Shown one piece after another: positions 1-11,286 of a DNA stretch of 64,000 nt. Numbering within the stretch: position 1 is the stretch's first letter; each line of letters opens with the position of its first letter. Origin of the DNA: Pseudeuparius sepicola (Eukaryota > Arthropoda > Insecta > Coleoptera > Anthribidae); NCBI GenBank assembly GCA_963920635.1, contig OY987304.1:37138365-37202364 (forward strand). Direction: 5' to 3'. Made by a program: the position numbers and the translations under genes. Below the pieces are notes generated by a model that made no database searches, was not told the DNA's origin, and worked only from the letters and a program-made list of their open reading frames with translations.

Positions 1-1365
1 TTTTAAATTAATTAAATAATAAAATAGATAAAAAAAACAGGTTTAATTATACGAACCTATCTACAAAAATGTTATCAATTTGTAAAATAGCAAAAACACC
101 AACCTGGAAATCTCTGTAGTTTCATCCATGCTACTAAGATCATTACGTTGTTTTTTTATCTTTTTTTTTATTATGTTCTTATCAGGGGTATGTAATTATT
201 GCGTTTGAGTTCATATTAACCTTATTTATACCAAATGGAGGTCCACGACACACCCCATTAAATTAGGGTCTAGTGAATCTTTATTTCCATAGATATGTTA
301 ATTATAAACAAAATTTTTAGGCTAATGCAGGTTTATGAAACATTGGAAATAGTTAATGTACCTATGTCTATGAATCTTGGAAATGTATTATTATTATTAT
401 TATTATTATTATCTAAGTATATATCTAAGAAGAAAAATGATGAAATTTTTTTTGTGGAGATCCAGTCAATTAATTAAAAGACCGCATAACATCACATAAA
501 AGCGATTGTAAATTAAATAAAATAAATTCGAGTACTTTAGTTGAATATACTTTTCAATTTCATCACATAATGAATTATAATAACACGAAAGTTTTGCAAT
601 TAGAAAAAAATTACTATAAACGGATTTTTCTCGAAATGGTTGAGATCGATAAAAATGATAATGCAATGAATAAAAGATCAGACATCGAAAATCTAAGTAA
701 TATTTATTCATACTTACTCCTAAAGAAATAATAAAAGAAATTATTATTCATATTGCTAGTTTTTTATTTTTATAAACTTTAGGAACTTTATAATATGTCA
801 TTAGTTTTTTAGACAATCACATGACATTTCAAAATTATAACCTAAGTACTATATTTGATATTTTGTGACAATTACGTAAACAAAAATAATAACCTATTAT
901 TATATTAAAAACAAAAGAAAATTATTTGGAATCAAGTCTTCCATGCTAATAAATACGTTGTTATCAAAAAACTTGATAAACTATTTCGAAATCCGTCAAA
1001 AAAATTAATTAATTTTTTTTAGAATAATGTCTTTTTATAATTTATATATAGATATTTTATTAAGATTATTATATTAATCATGGACTATGTTAGCTTTTTC
1101 AAACAAGCCTAACGTTAGTAAGTACTACATTGTAAACTCTATAATTTTATTTATTTAACTAAATGTAATATTTATTGTAGTTGTCCTGAAGAAGGAATAA
1201 TATATTCCGAAAGCTTGACAAATAACAAATAGTTTTCTTTATACTTGCCAATAATTGACTGTATCCCCACAAAAAAGTTTCATCTTTTTTCTTCTTAACA
1301 TAGTCAGTCACGACTAACCACTCCTTAATCTATATATCTAAGCACATTCGAATAAAAAAATGTAT
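1..1365. other. AT-rich DNA, no gene recognised
   Basis: Very AT-rich sequence with long A and T runs. Short open frames (for example 466-711 on -) have no recognisable motif and the composition of random AT-rich DNA. Apart from a short ATT microsatellite, nothing functional is visible here. Confidence 0.6.
386..412 (+). repeat. (ATT)n microsatellite
   Basis: About nine uninterrupted ATT units in AT-rich flanking DNA. Confidence 0.9.
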
Positions 1366-1872
1366 GATACACGGACGAAAAGTAGTTTTTGTCATACGCT
1401 CCCAAAAATAGCTATTTTACGGACTCATTTAAGTCCGTAAAACGCTTATTTTTCGGCCTAGTCCCTAAATGAATGAATGGCATGACAACATTATCAAATA
1501 AACAAACTTGTGCTACAATATTAATTTCTAAGCCAACTTTTTCGAACATTATGATTTCAAAAATTATGGAAAATTTGCAAATTTAAGCGTTCTGATGAAT
1601 TGTAAAAAGCCTATAATAAAATTGTGGGAGCGTATGACAACAAATAGTGTTTGCCAGACGTACCTAAATGAAGTTTTTCAGGACTCATCTGCTATTCCGG
1701 ACTCGGCTAACGCCTCGTCCGGAAACAGCAATGATTCGAACTGAAAAACTTCATTTTAGGTACTTGTAACAAAAATAACTATTTTCGTACTCCTGCGGTT
1801 CACCAGCATCGACTGCGCCTCGGTCTGTGAAGTCTGCATCCGTTCGAAAAAAATAATTTTTCGTCCATGTAT
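1366..1872. mobile_element. TIR/hairpin MITE-like element
   Basis: The ends form an inverted repeat: gatacacggacgaaaa on the left and ttttcgtccatgtata on the right, with 14 of 16 bases matching. Inside are further inverted pairs: gtcatacgctccc (about 1390) against gggagcgtatgac (about 1624), and a pair built on acctaaatgaagtttttcag against ctgaaaaacttcatt (about 1670 and 1740). A compact GC-rich dyad with ccggac and gtccgg arms lies at about 1695-1725. No coding capacity is seen. This is probably a non-autonomous palindromic transposon; no clear target duplication was found. Confidence 0.45.
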
Positions 1873-3883
1873 AAAAAAAAACTTGGAAAATTTTGCAAGG
1901 TCAGGCAAGGTATAGCGAGCGTACAGGGCGCTACGAGGTGCCAGGAGACGTTGCGTGCAACTTTTTCGGAAATAAACTATTGCTCATAGAAAAAAGTTGT
2001 TAAGAAAAATATCATAGGTGATTTTGTAGTGAACAACTTTTGTTAAGTACGAAAATTACGCGCTGTCGTTAGCAAAAAAACGAATATTAGACGAAAAAAA
2101 AATGCAACCGCCCCTTTTTATATATTTTTTTATAACTTGTTATATAATAATATGCAAATTTCAAGAAAATGTCACCAATTTGCAGAGCATCTTTTATTCT
2201 TCAAAAATGTAGTCAAATATTCTGTGGTAAAATTTAAAAAAAAAAAACAGCTGTTATCGGAGAAAAACTAATTTACCCCTAAATTCAAGATGGCGGAAAA
2301 CCTGCAAGGGGTTGATGGTAGAAAACTCGGATTTAAGCTTTCTATATGGTGTACGATCGACGGATTTTTTTTTATCAAATGAATTGCATTATTACCCATA
2401 TAAATCTGATTAATTTTACTGGATTATGACGCCCGAGACGTTTTTCGGGGGCTTCGTGACGCTCTTTCTTAGGATCCGATGTTTTCGGAATTTTTCACGT
2501 ATTCATTTACTACTTTTACGCGTGTACTAGGTACCTCTGAGAATCTTGCGGGATGCTGCAGCAAACAGTGGTGCTCGGAATGGTAGCTTTTCTCTCTGTT
2601 TCCTATACTCTTTGCCGTCGCATATAGTCTACGTATTACTCTAATGGAGCCCCGTGATTAGTACAGTTTATGCCAACCATCTTTTGATCATAACAAATGT
2701 ATGAAATTATCATCCTCACGATCCCCAATACTTCTAACATTAGAGTGCGGAGGAGGTGTCGCAATTACTATTATTTCGGCTTAATGTCCATTGGCGTCAA
2801 GGATTGACTTTCCCCGATAGAACTAGGATAGCATTTGCTCCAGGTCTACGGAAAACAAAAAAGAAGCCCAATCATCAATGGCTTAGATTTTGATAAATTG
2901 TCAATATACAGGGTGTCCCGTTAATAATAGTCCATAGAGCAACTGCGTATATTGTGGGCCAAAATATGACAATAATTGAGGCAATATGCTTTATAGAAAT
3001 GTTGTTTTCTTAAGAGAAGAGAAGTTTATTTTTGAAATTGAATTATGGCTATATATCCCAAAATAATCAAGCTGCTGAACTGAAATTGATGGAGAATAAT
3101 CCGAAGATTTCAATTACTACGTGTCTCACAAAGCGCGTTGTTTTTGGATGGAGATTTTACTCGTAACTTTTTTGAGGTTATCTTTTTGGTGTTGAAGCAT
3201 CATCATTTTAGTGCATCCTTTCATTCTGCAACAAGATGGTACCTACTTTTGTTTCATAACGATAAAATCAACTGTTTGTGTTGAAATTGACACACACAAA
3301 AAATGACAGCTGTCGTTTCAATCCGTTCCATTCTGAAAACGAAACATTTTTGGTATAGTTCGTAAGGTTTTTTTCTCACTTTAAATGATAGGATAGTAGA
3401 ATAAAAATTACGCATGCAGAAGCGATTGCGTAACTTGCAGATCTGTTAACTTTTACATTTAACAGAATAAGTTTCAAAAACTTCACTTATTTATCAAAAT
3501 ATAGAAAACTTATTAAAAAAACTGTTTCCTTTGCTAATTTTCACGAACTTGCAACATTTTGTTTTTTGTAAGTTTTTAGAAGTATTTTCTTTCGGTTTCT
3601 TGTAACAGGACATGAGGTTCCTTATTATAAAGAATCACATGGGAGCTTAAATGCTTTTCGTAGCTAAACATCGGTCCAAATAAATATTTTATAGCTACCA
3701 TATTTTCCAAGCCGGCATAAAAATGTCGTGCTTCATGCAAAGTTTATTTAAAATTTCTGTAATTTAATAAAATAGTTTGATATATTCCTGTAGATAAAGA
3801 GTAGATAGGTACACTTGCAAAAACGCAGCTTATTTGTTGAAAAAAGTTGTTTCCGTTGCAATTTTTTATCCCCATACTAATAG
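1873..3883. other. Non-coding stretch with one TACAGGGTG repeat end
   Basis: No gene recognised. At 2905-2920 there is tatacagggtgtcccg, which resembles the ends of the foldback elements elsewhere in the window, but I did not find its inverted partner nearby. It may be a truncated arm. The remainder is AT-rich DNA. Confidence 0.4.
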
Positions 3884-3928
3884 GTATTCAGTATATCTCC
3901 GTCGGATTCGTTGTATGAATTTTTAATC

Positions 3929-5058
3929 TATTACCAAAATTCCCGCGGACTCAATACTAAAACAAGGCAATTATTCAATAACAGTTGCTCAAGTGACTAT
4001 TCCTATTGCACTGACTGAGACGTGGCTGGATGACTCGGTTTTTAGCGCTGAACTATTCGATCTTAAAAAATATAGTGTATTTCATTGTTATAGAGACTTT
4101 GTGACTACTGGTAGGTCCAGAGGGGGGGGGTGTGGCTCTTGCTGTGGATGTTCACCTATCACCTGTCGATCTAAAACTAAAGGATGAGCCGCTGCTAAAT
4201 GACTTTAAATTGATTGACTTTTTGGCTGTCAAAATTACGGCTAATTTTTGTAGCTTCAATATCTTTGTTATCTATATTCCACCTGATATTGGTGCTGAAG
4301 TGTTTTCAATGTTTTTTGAAAACCTATCGTTAATAAGGAGTTTAGGTGAGCGACGCACAGTGTTTATTGGAGATTTCAACATCCCAGAATATGCTGAAAA
4401 TCAAGTGTCTAACCGCTTTTCTAATCGCACATCGATGATCTCAAACTTTTGTAATTTCTTCGGTTTAATTCAACATAATCTTATTCTTAACAGCAAGAAC
4501 AGACTACTTGATTTGGTGTTGGATAACATGAACTGCCTTGTTCAAAATGCCCGTGACCCTCTTTTAAATATCGATATCCATCATCCCCCACTTGACGTTA
4601 GCTTCAACGTTCGCAATAGAGATAAACCTATGAAAAATCCTTCCAGTTTCTACAACTTTAAAAGGGGTAATTATCAATCGCTGTATGCCTCCCTCGCAGA
4701 AGTTGACTGGACAGTACTTGACAGTATAAATGACATCGATTCTGCCTTTTCTCAATTCTATGAAATTATTTATACATTACTTGATCAGCATGTACCTAAA
4801 GTCAAAATCAACAACCGCACATACCCGCCGTGGTTTTCCATTGAAATTATCAAGAGTATAAGGCAAAAGCATATCTGCTGGAAAAAATGGAAAAGGCATA
4901 ATGTATGGGATGATTACTCTAAATTCTCGCGGCTTAGGGAAAAAATCAAGCGGGACATTGAGCTGAGTCATGAGAACTATTGTGTAACAGTGGAGAGTAA
5001 AATAAAATCTAATGCTGGTGGTTTCTGGAAGTATGTCAAGGGACAAAGAATCACGTGA
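3929..5058 (+). pseudogene. ORF2 endonuclease (EEP/APE-type) domain, broken
   Basis: The endonuclease would nick the target DNA to prime reverse transcription. A first frame from 3929 reads YYQNSRGLNTKTRQLFNN, the typical N-terminal segment of these nucleases. The frame shifts near 4000-4010 into one carrying LTETWLDD, with the metal-binding glutamate region. It shifts again at a run of nine or ten G at about 4121-4130 into the main frame starting at about 4132. That frame carries GDFNIP (Asp at residue about 81) and, further on, NRLLDLVL. It ends at an in-frame TGA at 5056-5058; the RT frame continues in the same phase beyond it. The G run is a plausible slippage site in replication, or in sequencing. 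Confidence in the domain is high; the number of true lesions is less certain. Confidence 0.85.
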
Positions 5059-5073
5059 GGCCTCCCAACAACT

Positions 5074-6735
5074 ATGGAATATAAAAATGTCACATACGAC
5101 ACACCATTAGAAGTCGCTAATGCGTTTGCTTGCTTTTTTCAGGACTCTTTTTCAAACGTTACTATCAATACAACTCACATGGCAAACGTTCCCTATTGCA
5201 CCGACATACTGAATATTAATAGCTTCACACAAACCGATGTATACAAAGCTTTGAAAAAAATAAAACCGAAAAACACAGCAGGTCCTGACAAAATTCCTGC
5301 GTTTATTTTTAATGATTGTGCAAGCATTATCTCTCATCCACTGTGCAGGTTGTTTAACCTATGTATAAAGTTAAATACATTCCCGCAAATTCTAAAGGAA
5401 GCTAAAGTGGTGCCAGTATACAAAAAAAATGATAAGCATATAATATCTAATTACAGACCCATTACCATAATAAATAACATATCAAAAGTATTTGAATTTT
5501 GCCTATATGAACCATTATATATGCACTTTAGTCCTGTCCTAGTAAATCAACAGCATGGATTAGTAAAAAATCGCTCTACTGTTACTAATTTATTTACTGC
5601 GACCCAGGTGATTGCTGATGGCATTGATTCTGGACATCAAGTTGACATTGTATATACAGATTTTACAAAAGCATTTGATCAGATTAATCATGACATACTT
5701 CTTCATAAATTGCAGAATTTAAATATATCGCCCAATTTATTATCTCTCCTAAAGACATACCTTTTAAACAGAGTATGTCATGTTGAGTGCTCTGGGCAAA
5801 AATCTGACCAATTCTCCCCTACATCAGGAGTTCCTCAGGGCTCGGTTCTCGGGCCTCTGTTTTTTATCATTTTTATCAATGATATAGGTGAAGACCTCAA
5901 TGTATCCTACCTCTTATATGCAGATGATCTCAAGCTTTACTCCACAGTTTGTGATTATTCAGATTGTATCAACTTGCAAGAAAATATCGAATGCTTGAAC
6001 AGATGGTGTAAAGATAATTCCTTGACAATGAATGTCCAGAAGTGTAACGTTGTTAGTTATACACTGAAGCAAAATTCTTTATTATTCAATTATGAATTTA
6101 ATAACAGTGTACTATCTAGAGTTGAAATTATGAAAGACCTTGGTCTTTACTTCGATTCAAAGCTATCTTTTTCTTTTCATATACATAAAGCTTGTAGTGA
6201 ATCCTATAAGGTGCTGGGGTTTGTCATTCGTAACACCAGAGAATTTGCAAATCTTGAATCGCTATTTACACTTTTCAATGCATATGTACGATCTAAAGTA
6301 GAATACGCCTCACCTGTTTGGACCCCCCACCACACCACATACATATCTGAAATTGAGTCAATCCAGCGCCGCTTCTTGAAGTATGCTGCTTTCAAGCAGG
6401 ATGGTGTATACCCTCATTTTGGCTATCCACATGAACTGTTACTTGAGCGCTTCTCTATAAAAAGTCTTGCGCAAAGAAGATTACAAAGTCAACAAATTTT
6501 GCTTTTTAAAATTGTTCATGGAAAAATTGACTGCCCGGATATACTGCACCGACTTGACTTTCATGTTCCACGTGTCTTGTCCAGAAACTGCAACCTGTTC
6601 TACTTGCCGACTGCTAGAGTGAATGTTCAAAAATATTCTCCCTTATATAATATGTGTGACAACTATAACAATATAGTAAGTCCTCAGGTTGACATACTTA
6701 GTTGTAAAATTTCATGTTTAAAAAGTTTGAGCTAG
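5074..6735 (+). CDS. ORF2 reverse transcriptase domain of non-LTR retrotransposon
   Basis: 553 codons are open after the TGA at 5056. RT landmarks are in order: NYRPITI (fingers), DFTKAFDQINH with a catalytic Asp (about residue 205), SGVPQGSVLGP (about residues 251-261), and the catalytic YADD at residues 282-285. Thumb and C-terminal cysteine-poor regions follow. Function by family: it copies the element RNA into DNA at the nicked target. The start given is the first ATG after the stop; in an intact element this would be internal to ORF2. The RT is full length with an intact catalytic box, so the two upstream defects may be fairly young. There is no RNase H domain, consistent with jockey/CR1 relatives. 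Confidence 0.92.
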   Translation: MEYKNVTYDTPLEVANAFACFFQDSFSNVTINTTHMANVPYCTDILNINSFTQTDVYKALKKIKPKNTAGPDKIPAFIFNDCASIISHPLCRLFNLCIKLNTFPQILKEAKVVPVYKKNDKHIISNYRPITIINNISKVFEFCLYEPLYMHFSPVLVNQQHGLVKNRSTVTNLFTATQVIADGIDSGHQVDIVYTDFTKAFDQINHDILLHKLQNLNISPNLLSLLKTYLLNRVCHVECSGQKSDQFSPTSGVPQGSVLGPLFFIIFINDIGEDLNVSYLLYADDLKLYSTVCDYSDCINLQENIECLNRWCKDNSLTMNVQKCNVVSYTLKQNSLLFNYEFNNSVLSRVEIMKDLGLYFDSKLSFSFHIHKACSESYKVLGFVIRNTREFANLESLFTLFNAYVRSKVEYASPVWTPHHTTYISEIESIQRRFLKYAAFKQDGVYPHFGYPHELLLERFSIKSLAQRRLQSQQILLFKIVHGKIDCPDILHRLDFHVPRVLSRNCNLFYLPTARVNVQKYSPLYNMCDNYNNIVSPQVDILSCKISCLKSLS

Positions 6736-7097
6736 AATGTGTATGTTTTGTAATAATGTTTCTGTAACTATTGTTATTGTATTTTCCTACCCCATAAATG
6801 GGTTCGCCTGTTGGGTAGTGTATAAAAAAAAAAAAAATATCACAACATTCATGGCATATCAAATGTTTCCATAGCTTATCTGTTTTTCAACTTATAAATT
6901 ATTTTCAAATGGTGAAAAAATGCAATGGGCTTAAAATTTATTATTTATATTATTACTTTATAATTATTTTGATGTTTTTCTCCTTGCACGCTTATCTACT
7001 ATTGATCTAAACGATATTTATCTAAAAAAAGTATTTAAACAAAAGATGAGTTTTTTTAATATAAAAAACCTTATTACCTATTTCGACTAGTATACAT

Positions 7098-8457
7098 CGA
7101 GGGCGTCATATCAGAAGGGCGTATGAGCCAAAATGACGAAATTCTGATTTTGGGGCGTATTTGACCGTAGCATTATTCCGCATATTATATCATAAGGGCG
7201 TAAAGCTTCCCACCTTGCAATTGGTTCAAATATCTAAAGTTTAGTGGGCGTAAGAACCAATTTCCCGAAATAAATATATCAGAAGGGCGTATGCACATAC
7301 GCCCTTCTGATATTTTAATATTTTTGAATCATGGTAGTTTATACGCCCTGCTGAAATGCTTATACCCCTATTATTATAATATGATTCTTCAGTTTTAATC
7401 CCTACTGCTGATGGGTTTGTGCGCCCTCTTCAGATGCATCACCAGATTTTCACGATTCCTATTGGCTAAGAGCGGGCCAGATAAATTTGTTTACATTGTG
7501 GATGTTGGAGTAATTCAGGTGCACAGATTATTCTTATTTTATGTTTAGTTCGTGCGTAAAAAATTGACAATCAGTAAAGCGAAACTGAAAAATCTAATAT
7601 CATTGTGTGGAAGAAAAGATGCCATTATTCCTCCCGAGTATACAGTGTGTGGCACTGAAGATGAAGACACTCCTGTATGCTGTATTTTTTTTGTTTTTTG
7701 AGATATAAATTTCCGACTTAGCACAGTTATATAACTCGATAAGCTCTACAAAAATAACCTCATTATTGGAAACAAAAACAAAAAAATTAAAATGCGAATC
7801 AATCTGTCATTGAACTTTGGTATTCAGGGTAAAAATTCGGTTCTGAACAACTTTTCCTAATAAACTCTGGCGCGAAACATAATATTGAATATTGGTCCTA
7901 TTCGATGAGAGGTCATAGCAGGCTGGGGATGCACATCTGACAGTTAATTAGAATACACCTAAAAATAGAGCTCATCGAGTTCTATAACTGTGCTAAGTCG
8001 GAAATTTATATCCCAAAAAACAAAAATATACAGGGGTGTCTTCATCTTAAGTGCCACACACTGTATATGCTTGGCTATTTCTATCGCTCCACTGCCTCCT
8101 CAAAATTCCGATGATGAAGAATCAGATGACGACATGTCTTTGCAGTAAGTTAGAGAACGAATGGTGAAACGAAAACGACGTAAAAATTAAAATGTTTTTC
8201 AATAAAGTATTTTTTGGGTCTATAGGTCTTTTAATTTGCGATATTTACACCAAATTCAAAATATCAGAAGGGCGTATAAACCATTTTACTAAAAAATATT
8301 GATACTGCCCTAATTGCTTCAAATTACACTTATGCACCTTAATTTGAATGTGCTCAATACATAAATTTTAATGCAAAAGTCAAATTACTAAATGTTTTTT
8401 TCGTTTCCTGTAAAATCTACTTTTTGGCTCTTACGTCCTTCTGATATGACGCCCTCG
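7098..8457. mobile_element. Palindromic DNA transposon with repeated tatcagaagggcgta motif
   Basis: Terminal inverted repeats of about 26 bp begin cgagggcgtcatatcagaag on the left; the right end mirrors them as ctgatatgacgccctcg. Both sides are flanked by ACAT (7094-7097 and 8458-8461), a candidate 4-bp target duplication. The motif atcagaagggcgta recurs inside at about 7111, as a variant at 7190, as a back-to-back palindrome at about 7280-7312, and again at about 8265. No ORF is present. It carries a second palindromic element at 7639-8067. Confidence 0.6.
7639..8067. mobile_element. Nested foldback MITE (tatacagtgtgtggcac ends)
   Basis: Two arms of about 105 bp are inverted: tatacagtgtgtggcac at 7639 and gtgccacacactgtata ending at 8067. 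Similarity continues inward through gaagatgaagacac and tttccgacttagcacagtta. About 215 bp of unique loop separates the arms. It is inserted in the 7098-8457 element and is therefore younger. No coding capacity; TA bases lie at the outer ends. Confidence 0.65.
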
Positions 8458-9156
8458 ACATTATCTAAGTGGCATTTAAAGTTTTTTTTTTTTGTTAAGC
8501 GCCTAATTTGACAGTCACTGCAAGTCACGTGACCGCTTTTGCATACGAAATTTTTAAGCCTTGTACAGGCGCGGCTTCATAAATGGTTCCACTAGGCTTG
8601 AGAAATAAGCAAGAAATCAAGAATTTACGGTAAGTGCGGCAACGCTGCGCCAATTCTACGGCCGTCACTTACGCCTTTGAAATGGCTGGCTTTCAAACCG
8701 CGAGAGAGGGGAGGGGTAATTGCAACATTGTCAGTTGAATTCCTTTGCGACCGCATGTAATGGAACGATTTCAAGGGCCTCGCCTGTAGGGACGTCGAGG
8801 GTGATCCAAACTCGTCGCTCCATTTCTACTGCGGGAACACGAAAACTGAAAATAAAATTTCGAACAGGGTTTCCTACATATACACTAAGGTCCAATTATG
8901 ATTGAAAATTTGCTTTTTTGATGTTTTTCCCCCCAGAAACATACAATTTTTTCCCTAAATATTGATTATTCAATTATAGGAAAAGATTTTCTGTATCTTT
9001 TTTATTGTTCAAAACCTACAGGGTCGAATATGTAAAAAAGGAATCTTTTTTCTAAACACCATGATCAGATTTTCGGAATCTAGCTAGCCATGGAACCAAT
9101 TGATAGTCAGAAATTTTTTTAAGAGTAGCTTAAATAGCTTTGTGCACCATTGTATT
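8458..9156. other. No gene recognised
   Basis: About 700 bp. The 8500-8870 part is somewhat richer in CpG than its surroundings, but it has no ORF with a recognisable motif and no clear repeat structure. Confidence 0.4.
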
Positions 9157-9254
9157 CAAGGGCGTATCCAGGGTGGGGCAAGGTGGGGCAACTGCCCCAC
9201 CTTCAAAGTTATTGTAAAAAAAATATTAAAAAGGTTAATTCGGTACTTTAACAA

Positions 9255-9965
9255 TAATTCAAGATAAACTAATTAATTATTCGAAATTTTTTAGACATTT
9301 TAAGTAAAATGACTTAAAATTAGTCTTAGGAACTCCTAATATCTTCAAGCTGCAGTGAAAATTTTCAAATTCTGAAATGGTTTCGGCCCCGCCCTTTTAA
9401 ATACGCTACTGACTGGATAACCCTGTACACGGGACTCGGAGGCGCGGGGCCTAGAGCCGGCCCTGGAGGGGCTAGAACAGTGGCTGTTGAAGTTGAAAAA
9501 TGGTTTTAAAAAAACCTACTATTTGTAAATGGTTTTTTAGTAAAAAATTGAAACAGGTTTAAGTTGAACAAGTTTAACATTAAAACTTTAAAAATATTAA
9601 ATATTAATTATTATAATAATGGCTGAATATTATTTCTCGCATTTGTACCCATCCCTTTTCTACTTATTTGATTTCTCATTATTACGGATATATTCCTACA
9701 CAATCTTCGCCTGGCCTGACGACACCTTTAGAATTGCCAGTAGGTATGGTACAAGATTTCTTCGCGCCACTTTCCTAACTGAACCTTTCATAAAAATAAT
9801 AAATAAATCTTCAAATACAAATTAGTACCAATCTATTCAATAAAAGAGACTTTGGGAATCCCCTATTCTCCTAATCCATGGTGCACGCAGTACGTAGCCA
9901 TGCACCACCGTTCACCGTTTACTATTTGTACAGTGTTGCCAGTTATGTTTTATTCTATTTGAAAT
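9255..9965 (-). repeat. Single-copy homologue of the 285-bp satellite unit and its flank
   Basis: Read on the minus strand, this block matches 31732-32340 and the end of the tandem array (to about 36860). Shared landmarks include the segment around cggctctagg, gtgtacagggttatccagtc, aaccatttcagaatttgaaa and ggattaggagaatagggga. The unit is present once here. It also lacks about 45 bp of the GC-rich core of the array unit (the gcgcggcgtaagcggcccgg part). It therefore looks like a relative of the array's ancestral monomer. Confidence 0.8.
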
Positions 9966-10236
9966 CATATTCTGGTGATAAAACTCGACATTGCACTGAT
10001 CAAAAAATTATGTTTTGTTTGCAGTTTTCGGGCGGGTTTCTATGCTCTACTGGAAAATCAGTTTAATAAATTATTACACTTACTGATGCTCGGGGAGCTC
10101 ATTCTAGTGGTGGTGCAAAAGCATATAAAATGGTGAAACGCCAGAAATCATCGAGATTTTAAAAAAGAGCATTGTTTTTTCCGACTATTCGGAAAGCGCT
10201 AGTGATACTGCTTTCACAGCCCTGCACAACTAGTAT

Positions 10237-10434
10237 GTAGAGCGTTCATTTAGCTCCCTTCGTCGAACTAAAATGTGGTTAAGAAGCATTATTGGTGAAA
10301 ATAGGTTAAACGGGTTAGCTATGCTAAGCATTCCCAGTCAATGGGTTTTCGCAAACAAGGAGCAATTAGTGGAAGATGTAGTTAAAAAATTTAGTAATAT
10401 AATAATCCTCGCAAAACTATTGTTCAAAAATTAA
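10237..10434 (+). pseudogene. hAT transposase C-terminal dimerisation fragment
   Basis: The open frame starts VERSFSSLRRTKMWLR and continues GENRLNGLAML. This is the hAT dimerisation motif (ERxFSxLkrxKxxLRsxxGxeRLxgLallxi) of the zinc-finger MYM-type-1-like group. No start codon precedes it in frame, and the catalytic residues upstream cannot be followed. The frame ends in a normal-looking TAA. Role when intact: dimerisation of the transposase on element ends. Confidence 0.8.
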
Positions 10435-10576
10435 TATTAGTGTTTTTTAGCAAACGGTTTTAATCTTTTAGTTATTCTACATTTTATCCCCCCTTCCTCC
10501 ATTCGCTATGAATGAGGTTTAATTCAGATGGCTGCCCCACCTTCTGTTTTGAGCTGGATACGCCCATGCTTGTATT

Positions 10577-11147
10577 TATTTAACTGGAATATTTGATTGA
10601 TTGGAAACTATACTGAACTTATCATGAATAAATTCTCTAATCACACTTTGAAATGACTGCGGATGACTTTAGAAGACAGCTTGATACTCTATGTTACAAC
10701 ATATTTTCTTACTTTGAAAAGGTGTTTCAGGTTTCAAACAAGCAAAAAAATGTAGCTCAATTTATACTTCTGAAATGAAATCTATCATTATTGAATTAAA
10801 CGCTGTAAGTTTGATCTCTCAAAATAGTAGTGCCCGAGAACCAATACTTCAGCTAAACGATATACATGCTATCTTAACGGTTATACTATAACGGCCATGG
10901 AATATTCTAACGAACGCATATAATATTGCATATTACGAACCAATTACACAGTTTCTTGGAGGTTCGTTATATCCGAGTTCTATTGTAATTCAGTTGTAAC
11001 ACAATTTTTAATGTCACAAGAAATTCAAGGGTAAAATCTAGAAGATTAATTGTTTAACTTAATATTGAAGACATTACGAAACCTATTTTAAAACTTTGAC
11101 TTTGTTAGACTAAGTTTGACACCACCACAAAATAAAAAATAATTTAA
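10577..11147. other. No gene recognised
   Basis: AT-rich DNA between two transposons; no motif or repeat identified. Confidence 0.4.
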
Positions 11148-11286
11148 CAAAATAAAGTTTAATGGATTATGTGACAAACTATTTTCGGTAACTGACAGAG
11201 TGAACCAGCATCCAAAGTCTAATGGATCGCATGGTTACATGCTGAATCGATCAAAGGAGGGTAGACTGAGACAGTTGACTGTTTCT

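Larger units (their letters stand above)
3884..6838 (+). mobile_element. Non-LTR retrotransposon (jockey/CR1-like), 5' truncated or degraded
   Basis: An apurinic-type endonuclease region is followed by reverse transcriptase on one strand. A short 3' UTR then ends in an A run at about 6826-6838, as expected for target-primed reverse transcription. No ORF1 is visible upstream of 3884, so the copy is probably 5' truncated or its 5' part has decayed. ORF2 carries at least two frame changes and one in-frame stop, so it is not autonomous. Assignment to the jockey/CR1 side of the family is an inference from the endonuclease and RT motifs. No target-site duplication was identified. Confidence 0.9.
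9157..10568. mobile_element. hAT-family DNA transposon, defective
   Basis: The left end caagggcgtatccag mirrors the right end ctggatacgccc(a)tg. The flanks are attgtatt (9149-9156) and cttgtatt (10569-10576), an imperfect (7 of 8) 8-bp duplication as expected for hAT. Subterminal G/C-rich tracts (ggggcaaggtggggcaac and gctgccccacc) are also inverted. The only transposase left is a C-terminal fragment at 10237-10434. A block at 9255-9965 is shared with 31.7-36.9 kb in the opposite orientation. Confidence 0.75.
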
